Source of the DNA: Saccharina japonica
Lineage: Eukaryota > Sar > Phaeophyceae > Laminariales > Laminariaceae
Direction: 5' to 3'
Assembly: GCA_008828725.1 (NCBI GenBank)
Contig: MEHQ01002043.1
Coordinates: 438,875-502,874, forward strand
Length of the DNA stretch: 64,000 nucleotides
Part shown: piece by piece, positions 1-12,807 of the stretch
Position numbering within the stretch: the first letter of the stretch is position 1
Layout: every line of letters starts with the position of its first letter
Position numbers and translations under genes: made by a program
Notes under the pieces: generated by a model
The model's database searches: none
What the model saw: only the letters and a program-made list of their open reading frames with translations
What the model was told of the DNA's origin: nothing

Positions 1-1646
1 TCCCTAAAAAAATGCAGCCAATCAGCCGTCGACGTAACATACCAGGCATTCGTACGTCACAGGATGATGACCATCATCATATGTTTTTTTATCATTCTCC
101 TGTTGACTGACAGCAGTACCAAGGACCTGCACTCGGGCAGGCTGTGACTTTGCTATTCTTAGATCTGGGCGCGCGCGAAAGCACACACACTTTCTTATGT
201 TGCACTTTCTTATTTTATGAGTAGTCCCCGAGAAGACGTTTGTTTCCCTACGAGTATACGAGTATAGTACCGGCCCGCTCATAAGAAACCAGAAATCGGG
301 CTTATAAATAAGCTGAATTTCTTATTTAAGAAAGGGGTGTGTCCCACACACTAACTTCAGTATAATATCTGTCGAATTTCTTACTTCCCCCGTAAAGTTT
401 AGGCTGAGTTTCTTGTGGGGCACTTTCTTATGAGAGGGCCAGAAGTGTAGTGCACAATTAATGGTGTGGTGCCTTGGGCAGGCTAGCCACAGGAAAAGGG
501 GTCAACTTTAGGCACCACGAGTACTCTTCTTATCACGAGTACCCGTAGACAAACTAACATGATGATGATGGCTCATAACTTTTTCTTATTTTTTTTCATT
601 TTTTCAGGCTTACTTTCTTATATGAACGGGGCCGGTACTTCTGCACTGTACACCCCTCAATACAGACAGTCAGGAGTATACTCATCATACCATACATACG
701 AGTACGCGTAGTATACAACGTACTCATATATATATATATGTGGTGTACGACGTACGAGCTGGTTTGGTTCAGGCATATCACCCAAAAATTCGTCAGTCAC
801 GAATGCCGCATGCAATAGCAACTCCAATGCCACATATATGGTATCATACTGACCGCCATGAACAGTGGAAGAGGGTGACGTCGCCAGTTTTTTGTTCAAG
901 GACCTAGAACTGGCGCTACCGCCGAAAATAAATGTGGCCCGACCAATCACAGGCCTTCAAAGTGGTCAACAATAGTCAGGCGTTTCCGTAGGAAAACATG
1001 TTTTCCCCCCAGCATTTTTTTTTTCTGAACGAGTCGCTTCCAGGTGGTCCAAGGCATATAAAAAAAAAAAAACCCATCCGTTAAAGTCTCGGGTAGGGCG
1101 CATAGAACACGTGTGCCAAATTTCAGGGTCTATCTCCGAAAAACGGCGTGGACATTCGCCACTGAATGAATTTTGGGTGGTATGCTTGAACCAGCCTGTA
1201 GTATCTCTTTTTTCTTACATGCTCCACGCTTCCGCGACGACGGTGACATGGACCAGGAATGTACATTATGTACCTGGCGATCTATGTACGAGTATAGACT
1301 ACTACAGCAGTACGTATTACCAGATATATACTGCGCTGTGTACCTGGTACGTACCTGGTTCGTGGTGTACCTGGCATGCATCTACCCCCCTCGTAATTTT
1401 AAATTAAAATTTTAAATTTTAAATTTGAAGTTTAAAATCTGGAATTCCCAGCAGTGAATCTGAAATTTGAATTTTGAAGTTTTGATTCATAAAAAGTACC
1501 CCCGAGCTCCGTGCGGCGAAGACAAAAGCTTTCTGATGCAAACCCGTATTTGGAACATCCCCCCAGCAGCCCAGCGGAGTAAAGTACAGCGCTCTTGTTC
1601 CACTCCGCCAGCAAGGGCCGAAGCTCGCCCGACAGCCTATAAAACA
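1..1646. other. Spacer upstream of the LRR gene
   Basis: I see no convincing gene here; the open frames are short and overlap on both strands. The stretch holds a short TA run near 727-741, one copy of a dispersed repeat (1072-1200, listed separately), an AT-rich run of TTTAAATTTT type near 1395-1437, and a TATAAAA string at 1638-1644 just before the chosen LRR start codon. Whether that string is a promoter element is unclear, because it lies only a few bases from the ATG. Confidence 0.5.
1072..1200 (+). repeat. Dispersed repeat, mate at 47175-47311
   Basis: About 130 bases starting near CCATCCGTTAAAGTCTCGGG and ending near TGAACCAGCCTGTA recur with few differences at 47175-47311 in the same orientation. 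Neither copy has recognisable ends or coding capacity, so the family is unclassified. Confidence 0.8.
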
Positions 1647-4600
1647 ATGCTGAATTTCGAGAGGTCGGATTCGTGGATAGCGTCATCCCGACGCCGCGGG
1701 CGTGGTCGATCGTTCGATGTGGCAGTGTTGGACTCGAATCGTTTTGTTTTCGACAGCGAACATCAACTTGGGCTGATACCGACCCTTTCAGTCCTCTCCC
1801 TTCGCTCGCTAGAGTCGTCTCTCGGAAAGGGCCTGGCGACGTTATCTCTGCACGAGCTGCCCCTGGGTTTGGCGGAGAAAATATACCAGTTCGTTTTCTC
1901 GAATGGATCCCGGATGGCGCAGATGGAGATCTCGAGGGCGCTTGCTCCGATTTTGAGCGCGCACGTCAACTCGCTCGACTTCAACAGCAGCGGCGCAGCC
2001 AAATTTCTTGGCGACTCGGCCCTTTGCGAGCTCGCCCTCGGATGTGGTCCTGGCCTGGTGCGGCTCGACCTTAGCGCCTGTCGCTACGTGACGGATGCTG
2101 GTATTCTGGGGGCGTTGCTGAGGTGCCCGGCCATCAGGTCGCTCTCCCTTTCGGGGTGCGATGGTATTACAGATGAGGTATGTACGAGTAGGGGTTCAAG
2201 GGTGCTTCGGTGAGTTTGTTTCGGTGGCTGGAGGTGGAAAATCTTACCCACTTTCGTGACGTTCGACCTTCTTTTATGGACTCGTACAAGTAAATAAAAA
2301 TATCACGCCGGGGACCATATACGGCGGTACGTCCGTAGTCATTGAGTACAGCACAAATGAGTGAAATTACACATTTTTCTCACGTAGAATGACGAAGTAC
2401 GAACGTGTATACCGCGGTACCGCGGTATGTACATACGAGTACGTCCGAGTGTACGAGTACCACGTACCCGTGGTTTGCTTTGTTGCTGTTTGGCGTTGGT
2501 TCTGTCGCGGTTGATGAGGTGCTCTGTGCTCTGCCGTTTTGTGGTCACTTTTCGCAACATGAACCCTAAAATACGAGGGCGGTGTATATACGTACGCCGC
2601 GGAGTGTCACCAAAAGGCACACCATTACACCAGACTACTACGACGAGTATCGTCTTATCTCTTCCTAAAAGATGAAACCTCTATGTGCGTGTATCAATAA
2701 CAACACCCGGTTTTTCTTCGGCGTTACTCGTGAAGCAGCTGTATTGCATTTTGAGAGGTCTATGGGACATCGCCGACTTCTGTCCTTCTCGTATACCAGG
2801 GTATATGCTACTGCCGTTACAGAGTACCTCTGTCACTGGTATTATATGTAGCATGTACCTGGTACCACACGTGCGGTACCTGGCACGCAAAACCGCGGCG
2901 AAACTCATGTTTGTTGGCGTCGTCCTCGTCTAACCTATTATATGTACGATGCTCATATTGCTGAAGTACAGCTCAGGTGGCCATGAGGCTTACTAACGAT
3001 AACCCATGCGACGGCACCCAAAGTGGCAGTACGCTGAGTATCATATTTTGAAAGAAGAATTAACATAAGCTATCGACATTGAGTCCGTCAACCAAGGGAA
3101 ATTGATCAACTAATTCAGCCGATCGCCCGGAACAAAAATACCACGAGTACCAGGTATTCGTCAGAAGGAACGAACTACCTGTTGAGCTTCGTATTTCAGT
3201 ACAGTATGCGTACGTACTGAAATAGCTCAACAGCTGCACTGAAATGGTTAAACAGGTAGTTCCTTCTAACGAACGGAATGTATAACTTGGAGCTCGAAGC
3301 ATCCATCTCGCCAGCAATCTCCGTGGCGAACCCCTCTCTCTATTAGCACTATTAATACTAGCATCTACTCGTAGGAGCACAACACCATACGCTGCCATAC
3401 ATGACCTTATTTATCCCACAAGGACCTCTGATATATCCCAAGGACGGTAAAGCGTCGTCGCCAGGATTTGAACTCCCAAAACAACCTTTCATTAGTCATA
3501 CTTCGTATGCCCTTACCCGCGAGACCACGTAGTCACGTTACTGAAGTAGCTCAACAGGGAGTTAGTTTCCTTCTATAATAACGAACAATTACCACTAGAT
3601 CCCGATGTAGCAAGGGTATGTACACATGTACACCCTCCACGCACTCTCTCAGACTCCCTGTTCCCGTCCGATCGCCATGAATTGCCAGACTGCTCATCAC
3701 TTGCCGCATCGATCTTCGAGCCTGACCAAGCTCAACCTGGCGGGGCTACCAGGGATAACCGAAAGCGGCGTGGCTTACATCTCCTTCCTTCCCGTCCTCG
3801 AGAAACTCTCCCTTGCGAGGTGCAAACATGTGAGACGCGCCCGGATGGACACATACATAAAAATATTGCTATTGCTAGTCTTTGTTTCCTATATTTGCGA
3901 GACCACAGGAAGAGCTTGCGCACATCGGACAGATCATCGATTTCCACACAACTGATCTAGATATTTCAGGGCAGATAGACTCCTCGTCTGTACGATCATC
4001 TAGCTCTTGTTGCCGGGTGGGATCTGTATACCCTGCATGATCTAGGACATGTTTCCTGGATAGGATCTGTACTACACAGATCCTGCACAGCATCTCGTAA
4101 CGTCAGGTCAGGATCTAGGTGATTTAGGTCGTGATCTACCCGGTGTGTGGAAGAGTACCCTGGTACTTCGTATTTGTGCGTTGAATGCAGGCGGCGGTTT
4201 CGCCATCGATTGGAATGCATGCGGTAACTGGCGCTCTGACGGACCGGTACTCAAGTCCTCGATTTTTTTTAACTGCGGGGTATTCCGAACGGAACCCAAG
4301 GGGTGGTACATAGTATACGACGCAGCTTAAAAGTACCCACCCGACGTTTTGCGCATTTACCCCCTGTGTTGGTCACGATCAATCACTATTAACAGCAATG
4401 CGGAGACAGCGTATTACGTTTTCCGGTAGGCTTTCCCTAAACCATCCAATTGCAGATTGTCTTATCGTTTGGCCCTATACTCGCACTGGTATCTACAAAG
4501 CGCCAGGTGTGCCTTTGTGGGGAAAACAACCTCATCATGGACGTTATATCGTATCGTCAATTTTTATCCTTGCCGTCTCTGCCCCCCCTCACCCTGTCCA

Positions 4601-5168
4601 GGTCGGCGATGCCGCAGTGGCTGCGCTTGGAGCCGGTGCTTGTCGCCACACCCTTCGTTGGCTGGATATGACGGGCACAGGCGTGAGAGACGCGTGTGTC
4701 CCTTCACTTCGGACCATCCAGCAGCTCGAATACGTCTCTCTTTCTTCCACGGGAATATCGATGCTGGCCGTGGCAGCGCTCGCGCGCGATCTGCGCTTGA
4801 CCACTGCCCTGCCGGATGCCCCCAAGACCAGAGGGCGGTCCAACCGCACGCTGCTCATGGGCTCGAAGTGGTCCGAGAGGCAGCTGGAGTGCGCCCCGAG
4901 GAGAGAGCCCACCCCGCCCAGGCAGGGCAGCTCGCCTATGTACTACGAGCGCGGCACCACGAGGCGTGGTTGGGTGGAAGGCCCGAGCAAATCGATGCGC
5001 CTTGTTGACGCCGCCAACATAGCGGCATTAAGGCACTCCGCTTCCAATTTCCCGGTGAAGGTCGGGTTTCGCCGGAGCAACGAAGGCATCGACCAAGGTG
5101 GGATAGAGCTGCTGACAAATTTGGTGCAGGGCATCCTCAAGCTGTGGCCAGCGGTTCCGTTGCGGTGA
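1647..5168 (+). CDS. Leucine-rich-repeat protein (cysteine-containing LRR type), three exons
   Basis: Exons 1647-2177, 3689-3829 and 4602-5168 join in phase 0 through GT-AG introns and give about 412 residues ending in TGA. The joined protein carries consecutive LRR units of the cysteine-containing kind found in F-box/LRR proteins: LVRLDLSACRYVTDAGI, IRSLSLSGCDGITDE, LTKLNLAGLPGITESGV, LEKLSLARCKHVGDAAV, LRWLDMTGTGVRDACV and LEYVSLSSTGIS. LRR units run unbroken across both joins, which supports them. No F-box is evident; the N-terminal part is basic and Ser/Arg-rich, and the C-terminal ~130 residues are basic and unrecognised. The frame is open back to 1467, so an earlier ATG at 1536 is possible; a start downstream of the TATAAAA at 1638 is another option. 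LRR proteins of this type usually act as protein-binding scaffolds, often in ubiquitin ligases; that role is inferred. Intron 1 holds a hairpin element and a tRNA-like sequence. It converges with the Sel1 gene. Confidence 0.82.
3163..3267. repeat. Small inverted-repeat (MITE-like) element in LRR intron 1
   Basis: The left end begins AGAAGGAACGAACTACCTG. The right end, read in reverse complement, begins AGAAGGAACTACCTGTT. GTTGAGC and TTTCAGTAC strings are mirrored in the middle, so the whole ~105 bases can fold back. A single related end lies at 3540-3577 (CTCAACAGGGAGTTAGTTTCC). No target duplication was identified. Confidence 0.6.
3453..3529 (-). tRNA. tRNA-like sequence, probable pseudogene or SINE head
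   Basis: On the minus strand a segment with a B-box-like GGGAGTTCAAATCC and an upstream A-box-like GCGGGTAAGGGC has tRNA spacing. I cannot fold a full cloverleaf with a good acceptor stem. It resembles, but does not match, the tRNA-derived SINE heads elsewhere in the window. Confidence 0.35.
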
Positions 5169-5769
5169 AATCACCCTGCTTGGTTTGCTTCGCCTTTTTT
5201 CTCCCCCATTGATGCAACGCCCACACGGCATCCTTGCTACTGTAGGAGATGTATATATGCAAACATGGCACCACAAAGTGCGTGTTCGCCTCCGGCGTGT
5301 GTATCTCATACATACGAGAAAGAGCGGCGATACGGCTCTGGCTGGCGGGGAACTTTGGGACTATCTCGTGGACAGGGTGTGGAAAAAAAAAAACGAAAAC
5401 CTGAAACATTTATTTTCATCTGCTGTATACCTGTTATGGGTTTTGTTTGGTACACAGCGACGTTGTCTGTCGAGCATGGTTAACGAATGGGAGATGGTGG
5501 CATGAATCTGCGCTATTCGTGTGTTGGGAGTGTCGCCAGGAGTTCGGCGATTTGAGGGATATGTTTTTAACTACTTGTCGGGATGGTAAATGTCGCACAT
5601 TAGTGGCGTTGGACATCACAATGTGATTGCCCCTCTGTATATACACGTAAATGCCAGTAGAGGGAGTCTGACGCAGTTGACGGAGTAAAAATCCTTTTTT
5701 TTTGTCACGGACGGTTTTTCAGTAGGTCGAGTTTCCTGGGACGTTTTGCGTTGTTTGCTGGGTGCTGGG
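5169..5769. other. Spacer after the LRR gene
   Basis: No gene is supported between the LRR stop codon and the tandem array. Small overlapping open frames on both strands show no recognisable motif. Confidence 0.5.
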
Positions 5770-7230
5770 TTGATGAGGGTCATACAATCGGTGTAGAATA
5801 CGCGCTCCCGTTGATTCGGGCGATGACGAAGACCGTTTTTTTAACTCTTGATATTGCTTTGTTTGGTGCTATTTGCGCACTTTGCGGTGCTGCCACCACC
5901 TCTTCGATGGTTTTGTACTTATTATATGTTAACCTTGTGGTTCACTGGGAGGGGGTCTTATTGTTGGTCGGGGTATCCTGCTAGAGGTTGAGTTACGTAC
6001 GAGGATACGCTGCCAATGTAACTGCAATGTACATTTTTCCTGATGAGGGGTCATACAATCGGTGTAGAATACGCACTCTCGTTGGTTGAAACGATGATGA
6101 AAATCGTATTTTTACGTTGACATTGCTCTGTTTGGTGCTCTTTAGCGCAATTCGGGGCGCGGACGCCACCGCTGTAGTTGGGTAGTTGTATAGGGGGGTG
6201 TATTACTATTGGTGGGAGTATTTTATTTTACTGGAGGCTAAGTAATGTACGAGGAGGCGCTGCCATTGTACCTGCAATTTACATGTTTACTGATGAGGGT
6301 CATAACAATCGGTGTAAATTGCGCACTCCAGTTGGTTCAAGAGATGATGAACACCGTATTTTTACGTTGAAATTGTTTTGTTTGGTGCTATTTGCCAATT
6401 TGGGATGCAGGCACCACCGCTGTAATTTCTGGGTAATTGTATGGGGGGTATATTTATGTATTTGCTGTTGGTGGGGGTATCTCGCTATTAATAAGTAGAG
6501 GCTGTGCAATGCACGAGGAGGCGCTGCCATTGTACCTGCAATTTACATTTTTACCGATGAGGGTCATGCAATCGGTGTAGAATACGCACTCCAGTTGGTT
6601 CAAGCGATGACGAATACCGTATTTTTACGTTGGCATTGCTTTGTTTGGTGCTCTTTGCGCAATTTGGGGTGTGCTGTCACCATCCCTGTTATTGTTGTGT
6701 GGTTGGTCATGCCTGGTGGTTTGCTGGTGGGAGTATCTTACTAGAGACTGGGCCATGTACGACGAGGCGCTGTCTCTGTGACTGCAAGTTGTATTTTTAC
6801 GGATGGCTTTACATTCAGTGTAGAGTGCGCACTGCCGTTGATTCAAAGGACGATGGATACCGTATATTGACGGTGACATTGTTTCGTTTGGTGCTCTTCG
6901 CGCAATTTGTGGTGCTGCCACTACAGCTGTAATTTGTTGGGTGCCTGGTACTTTTATTTTATGCATCGTGGTTGTTTGGTGGGGGTGTCTTACTAGAGGC
7001 TGAGTCGTGTACGGGGAGGCGCTGTCCTTTGTGACTAGGTTATGTTGTTACTCGTAAAGCCTGGATGCGGAATTGATGCTTGGATACCTCTCCATGCAGT
7101 TTTCCACTAGTAGATCGATTTTCCTGCTGTGTTTTTAATGTTTTGTGCTGAATTATCAAGAGGGTCATATGTATACTCGGCGTAGAAATACTCTCTCCCA
7201 CTGGTGGGAGTTCCTTCCAAGAGGATATGC
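5770..7230 (+). repeat. Tandem array of ~250-270 bp units
   Basis: A unit starting near GAGGGTCATACAATCGGTGT recurs at about 5774, 6044, 6296, 6559, 6802 (degenerate) and 7160 (degenerate). Within units the order is conserved: CGGTGTAGAATACGCACTC, a TTGGTTCAA string, a GTATTTTTACGTTG string, TTTGGTGCTCTTTGCGCAATT and CACCACCGCTGTAAT. Small open frames in each copy are by-products of the repeat. The array lies between the convergent LRR and Sel1 genes. Confidence 0.85.
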
Positions 7231-7790
7231 CCTGCACGAGCAGACGAGGAGGCGTTGCCATTGTGACTCCTCCAATTGGTACTCGTAGCGCAGTTGAAAG
7301 CGATAGGGCACGTTCGTCTTCACGTGGTTACTACCTTCGTGTTGTGACGCGTTTGCCAGGGTCAGGGCGGGACACTACGATTTTGTCCCCGTTTTACGCA
7401 CCTTGCACCGCACAACCATCTGGCGGGCGGGCAGGGTTTCTGCTCGAATGATGCATATTTCGAGTTGAATCGGGTCGGAAATAACGCCAACGCGGACCAA
7501 GGAACGTATAATATTATCTATGTCTACCAGAAATTGGAGCGGTTGTTACGACGACCCTCTTGCCATCGGATTCGTGAGCAGCCCCTTTCGTGCGATCCGC
7601 AAGCGGGCATGATATAACTCTCGAAGAGCGAAAAAACAGAGGGCAAGTACTCGCAAGAAGTACAGTATGTGATTTTCTTCTTCCACAGGTTTCCCTCAAG
7701 CTTGAACTTCCCTCGGGTTTGAAGTTCCACAAAAAAAAAAAACGTTTGAGCTTGATTGGAAACCCTAGCTGATATACTCGAGGACAGGCC

Positions 7791-10700
7791 TCACGGTTTA
7801 TCCTCTCTGTCGCCCTCCAGATTTTCTTCTTGCTTCTCGATTTGATCACCGAACGTCGCTAGAATGCTCTTCGCCATCTGCTCTGAGCGTGCCACCCCCT
7901 CGCCGAGCGCGTACATAGACGCGAGGTTTCGCCACGCGAGCATGGTACCGCCTTCGGCTGCGGTCTGATAGCATCGGAAGGCCTCTTCCTTCCTACCCAT
8001 GGTGTAGTGCATCACGCCCAAGCAGTAGCTGGCGTCGGCATGGCCAAGATCAGCGGCAGTGGAGTAGCACCTGTAAAACCACGATACCATTTTATTGAGG
8101 TCAATTATCGGGGCATTTTAACAGTTCCGTGAGGCCAAATTTCGCAGGAATGGTGGCTACGTAGCTGTGGGTGTCACACGTGGGCGCCATTCGGCATACG
8201 CTTTGCACTACGTACACAGAGTAGTAGCGGAAAAATGAATTGGGTTTCATTCGCTATTGGCTGCAGAATAAAGCGAACACTCATAAACACCAACTGTAGG
8301 AAGGAAAGTCACATGCGTACAGGTAGTGTCTGGTCGCGCTTCTTAGAGAGGGAAAACGATCAACTGACGCCGGCAAATTCACGTTCCAGCACTCGGATCG
8401 ACAATTCACCGACACGTAACCCAGCTGTTGGTTGCCAAAATTTACAAAGAGATCACCAAAGCCCCTCGCGTGCGATAATTTGCTACCAGTACCTATGGAT
8501 GGCAACGGTTCCACCAGTACATGCTAACAGTCGCTGCTCGTAGTCTACCACCAACACAAAACACAGTGTCAGGGAGCGCTCCGTAGGTGAGCGAGAACTC
8601 GATACCGATGCGATTTTTGCTGAGGGTGCCAGCAAGAGTTCAACACCAGGCGAAGGCATAACTCGCCTGCTCTACCATTTAAGGAACGCCCTACAGCAGT
8701 AGACGCGTTTCGCTATCGCAATGGCAGAGGCGACCTAGAGAGCGCTCAGATGGTGCTTTTGCTTATTTCTTCTGTTTCATCAGCCTACCTAGGTGTCCCC
8801 TCCTATGCGGTCACCTTGAGCGCGAAAAAAACTTGTTTCGCAAGTAATAAAACAAATAATAACCTCAAAACAATGTCCACACGAACAGTAAACGGCACAA
8901 CGTGGCTGCTGTTGCTTTATTATGTTCATCGTCCACGATCTTCCAGGGGGTACTTATTTGGTTTTCCGGTTGGTTTATCGGTGGATAATAGTTATATTAA
9001 CGCGTGCTATCGAAGCCCTGCAGGTCGAAAGGTGACCCATGGTTACAAGGAGGTGTGCGACAGAGCGGTGTCATGAATCCCGACTACGCCGTGCTGATTA
9101 CGAGAAAATTCAAGAAAATTGAAACCGTTGAGACGTAATACGAGACGGACGATCGCGACCGACTGGACCGAGAAAATCAAAACGAGGCTGAACCCCACGT
9201 CGGCACATCGTATTCGGGTAGTGGGGGGGGTGAAAATGTAGATGTACGGTTACTCCGATGAAAACAAACCTCTTCGTATACTAACATGGAGATCAAAGCT
9301 TCCATTTTCTCTGAAACGCGAATACGACGCGTTTGTGTCCAGCGTAAATATCCCCCCAAAACAAAAGTAGAGCGACAGGCAGTAGCATGCGAGCTTAAAT
9401 GCTGCAGGGGGGCACGGTCTGAATACGGGTGGATCCTGTTGAGTCCGACTGCATGGAACGCAAAAATGTGCACAGAGTGGTGGAACACCACGCCATGACT
9501 TGCTTGCAATTTCAAACTTGTGTAAATATTTGTGTTCACCCGGGTAGTATCTCAACCTAAGGTCAGCACGACGCCAAGCTTATGGGGGGGCACAGCCGGT
9601 CCACCTGTTGCGCGGTACCCCGGTCAAGTTTGCCGCGTGTTGAGGGGAACGGCCGATTGTACGGACGACGTGGTTAGAAAATTTCCTTTGGAATGCCTTG
9701 CAGATATTGGTGCGCATCAAGCAAGCTACTCGTACGAGTAGAGAACTGTTTGTTTTGGCGCGGAACCTATTCTTCTTTAGGCTTAAATGCACACTTATGT
9801 CCACGCCAAGACGCCGACTGTTTTCATATTCGCTCGTTGCGAGACAGGAACAACACACCTGAAAGCCGCTCGGGGATCTCGAGCAAAACCGTCCGCTCCG
9901 TGGAAAAATGTGCCCCCGAGAGCAAACATGGCGTCTGCACTCCCTGCCGCAGCGGCTTGCTGCACCATCTCGCCAAACTTTTGAAGGTCCTGAGGGACAC
10001 CCATCTCGGGGGAACCGGAGCGATGCGCTTGTGCAAGGTAGAACACAGCTTCGGCGTGTCCCTGCGATGATGGCGCACAGGGCAGAAACGCTCAGGCTGA
10101 CCCTAAATGACCACAAGAGGAAAATCAATACAAAAAAAGGCATTTCTGCGCAGATACTGTAACGCGCCAAATGTTATTTATTACCCACCGGACAGTGGAA
10201 GGTTGGTACAATAATCGCGGGGCCCTTGCAACACATTCGAGCGGCTTGATTCAACCGTCGCGGCGAAAATCCGAACAGAGGAAGAATGCAGCTACTGCAG
10301 CCAGGGAAACCTTCACAAAGCCATATATACCAGCATGGCATGCTTGATATATACCCACGTGCCACATACAACAGTCAGCCGTACCTGCTCCGAGGAACGG
10401 CGCAAGAGCTGCAACGCGCGAGCGCCGTCCGCCTCTACTCCCAGCTCTTCGTCGCCGGCGTGAAGGCGATGCCCCAAGAAGTACGCCGCGGCCGAGGACC
10501 CCGCTTCGCAAGCTTCTTCGTACATCTCTCGAGCACGCGCTGGGTCAGATGGTACGCCTATGCCCTGGTGCCGACACGGGGTGCGCGGGGCAAAACGCGG
10601 AAACGGATCGTCAACGACGTCCTCTGACGACATCTGCACCGGCGCCCACCCTTGTGGGCTGCTACTGCTGTTCAAAGATAAGCTGGTATTCTCGCAACCA

Positions 10701-12423
10701 TTGCCATTGCCATAGATGTGCATCGCGATAGGGATACCGTAACAACCTATTTTTTCCTCTGAGACTTCTCACCTAAGGGGCTACATACCTCACCAGGCCT
10801 GAATTTGAGAAAACGTGCGCGGTTGAATACCCCGATGAGAAATCCCACGGCCCAGGTGCTAACGAAAAGTGTTTGTGTAACAGACGCCTGCTACGATTAG
10901 AGGTAGCGATTTTGGCTGAAAACGTTTCTGAACGAACGGGCTCTTTAACCTTAACCCAAAATCTTCGGATTTCCATTTTTGTGTTGCACATTTTTCGTTG
11001 TATCGTTAGGCCATGGGATTGTTCATCGGGTATATACTATTAATAGTAGTACTTTTGGATTCCTCCCAAATCAGTTTTGGGGTGAGGTATCGACTTCCTC
11101 AAGTGACCACCCTCAGCAAAAAAACATGGTGCACCTCTACGTTTGGTAGCATGCGTCAACACAAGGCATGCCTTCTTGAGTAGTTCCTCGGTAGAGGAGT
11201 ACACTAATAGTCAGTAATAGTCACCAATTAGTCAGTGATAGTCGGTAATAGTCGGTCAGAAAAATGTCGCCCAAAAAATGCTACCCCTATCGTAGAACGC
11301 CTCCATACACACATTCCTGTATCTGACCCGGTGTTCATTGCCGACCAAAAACGAACGTCACACACAATCGTCAATACGTACTCTGCATCGCGCCCGACTA
11401 TTGACAGGAGGCGAAGAGAGTAACCATACACAAGTCTTAGCGCACCTCGTGGTGAATCCTCGCCAGTTGAAAGAGGGCCTCCGGTTGGGGCGGGTCGCCT
11501 GCGGAAGCCTTTCGGTACCACTCCTCGGCGTGCTGGACGTTCACAGCATGTTTCTTCGTTGCCTCCATGGCGATATCCCCTAGCTGGATCATTGCTCGAG
11601 TATCTCTTTAAGTTGACACAACGTCGACGGAGGAAGAGACAAACAGTACGTAGAGCAATTGGCATGATCGGCATGATAGTAATAGAGACATCTTCTACTA
11701 GTGATCTAAACACCTAATGGGAGAGCTCTCCAGACGCAAGCACGACGAAAAAAACAGCCTTAAGGCAGTCATTTACCACACAGCCCGAACGAATGCCAGG
11801 TATCTTGGAATATACCGTAACCAAGAGGGGTTTGAACGTGCAACCCACGCCCACTAGGTATCACCTCGGCGGGTGTGGCTTGCGTCTGCCAGACACTACG
11901 TACAATATACGCGGTACTCGACCACCTCCGCTTGATTGGAAGGCACTAATGTACGTAGTACGTAGTGGGATTCACGTCGTCGCCCACAAACAAACAAAAC
12001 GAGACGGTCTAAGCAAGTCGCGGTCTCACCCGTGCTCTGCCGCCTTTATGTACCACTCCCAAGCCTGAGGGTGATCCACTCCCGGCACGGACGCTTCGTC
12101 TCTCGTTGTAGCGGCAGGAAACGCCCCCCCTTCGTTTCTACTGGGCCCAGCTGTCTGCTTGGCACTAAAACCGCCAGCCGTCCGTTTCGTTGACCTGGAA
12201 GCCGGAGACATTTGCCGTTTCCTTAGCGCCTGTTTCCGCAGTTCTTTGATGTCTGCAACGACCGACTTCGCAGCACCTTCGGCACCGAGCTCTGCCCTCT
12301 TCCCAAACTCCAACAAGTCCCCCCACAAATAGTGCAGGTTTCCCAAAGCAAAGTATACGTCGGCAGGTACCGACTCTGCACAGGCAGCTTGGAGGAGGCA
12401 GCGCCACGCCTCCATCGCATCGT
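7791..12423 (-). CDS. Sel1-like (TPR-related) repeat protein, five exons seen, 5' end missing
   Basis: Minus-strand exons 12423-12030, 11605-11446, 10690-10385, 10061-9859 and 8070-7791 join with matching phases through GT-AG introns and encode about 446 residues ending in a stop. Sel1 repeats (short alpha-helical pairs of the form A..WY.KAA..G...A...LG) are visible in order: AWEWYIKAAEHGDTRAMIQL, AEEWYRKASAGDPPQPEALF, AREMYEEACEAGSSAAAYFL, FGEMVQQAAAAGSADAMFAL, FRCYSTAADLGHADASYCLG and FRCYQTAAEGGTMLAWRNLA. Several repeats are completed only across exon joins, which is strong support. A basic Ser/Lys linker separates the first units. The first exon seen starts in phase 1, so at least one upstream exon exists that I could not find; the LTR cluster from 12,635 on may lie in that intron. 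Sel1 proteins are adaptors, for example in ER-associated degradation; the role here is unknown. The 10690 acceptor has a weak pyrimidine tract. Confidence 0.85.
8622..8691 (-). tRNA. tRNA-like sequence in a Sel1 intron, degenerate
   Basis: The minus strand has an A-box-like ATGGTAGAGCAGG, a perfect anticodon-stem pair (AGGCGA with TCGCCT) and a partly paired acceptor stem (AGGGCGT against GGCACCCT). The T-arm is poor (TGTTGAACTC), and a seven-base loop would put ATG at the anticodon. I read it as a tRNA pseudogene or SINE head. It lies inside the Sel1 intron between 8071 and 9858. Confidence 0.4.
8700..9858. other. Remainder of the large Sel1 intron
   Basis: No element with clear ends was found. 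A perfect palindrome CTACTCGTACGAGTAG lies near 9725-9740, an instance of the TACGAGTA motif that recurs across the window. Confidence 0.4.
10870..11160 (+). repeat. Dispersed repeat D, copy 1, in a Sel1 intron
   Basis: A string of features recurs in the same order at 39040-39680: a TGCTAC string, AACCCAAAATC, TTGTGTTGCA, TCGTTG, CATGGGA, TCATCGGGTA, then TCCTCAAGTGACC, ATGGTGCACCTCTAC and TAGCATGCGT. Copy 2 is split by a SINE. No terminal repeats or coding capacity were recognised. Confidence 0.7.
11195..11262 (+). repeat. Short AATAGTC-type microsatellite
   Basis: A run of imperfect AGTCAGTAATAGTC-like units lies just upstream of the 11446 donor of the Sel1 gene, inside the intron. Confidence 0.6.
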
Positions 12424-12634
12424 CTGGTGAAAAACACAGAGTACGAGCAGGGTGAGCTATTAATAGTACTCAAGTAAGGGTTATGTCGGCCACGTAAGGG
12501 TGAGGTCAGCGTTGCTGGATGTGGATGCAACACCGGGAGGGAAAGAGACCGACTGAAACACCTTCAGTTCGTTGACATACTTTTACACGCACGTTTCGGG
12601 GTTTGAGGTTTGAGGTTTGAGGTTTTAGGAGATA
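12424..12634. other. Spacer between the Sel1 exon and LTR L1
   Basis: It contains a triplicated GGTTTGA near 12602-12622 just before the LTR. No upstream Sel1 exon could be identified here. Confidence 0.4.
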
Positions 12635-12807
12635 TGTGGATACCAGGTCCCCTTCCCCTAGATAGTACCGCCTCATTACACACAAGTTCAAGGTCAACCA
12701 GAGGTTGCCCACTCCGTTCCGTGAAGACCCGAGACACCAACCCACCTCGGTGTGTCCTCCACACCACAACCACATAAGAGAGAACCTGCCAGGGGCTCCG
12801 CCCCACA
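12635..12807 (+). repeat. LTR copy L1 (plus orientation) followed by a primer-binding-site-like string
   Basis: The 173-base sequence begins TGTGGATACCAGG and ends GCTCCGCCCCACA, the canonical TG...CA form. One base later comes TGGCGTCGTCGGC, which starts with the TGG expected where a tRNA CCA end pairs. Thus L1 looks like a 5' LTR of an element running to the right. That element is cut off: no gag follows, and after about 400 bases L2 is met in inverse orientation. No target duplication was found. Confidence 0.8.

Noticed and set aside
9580..10170. 196-residue minus ORF overlapping Sel1 exon 10061-9859
   Set aside because: It is a different frame from the Sel1 exon, has no motif, and disagrees with the exon phases that join cleanly.
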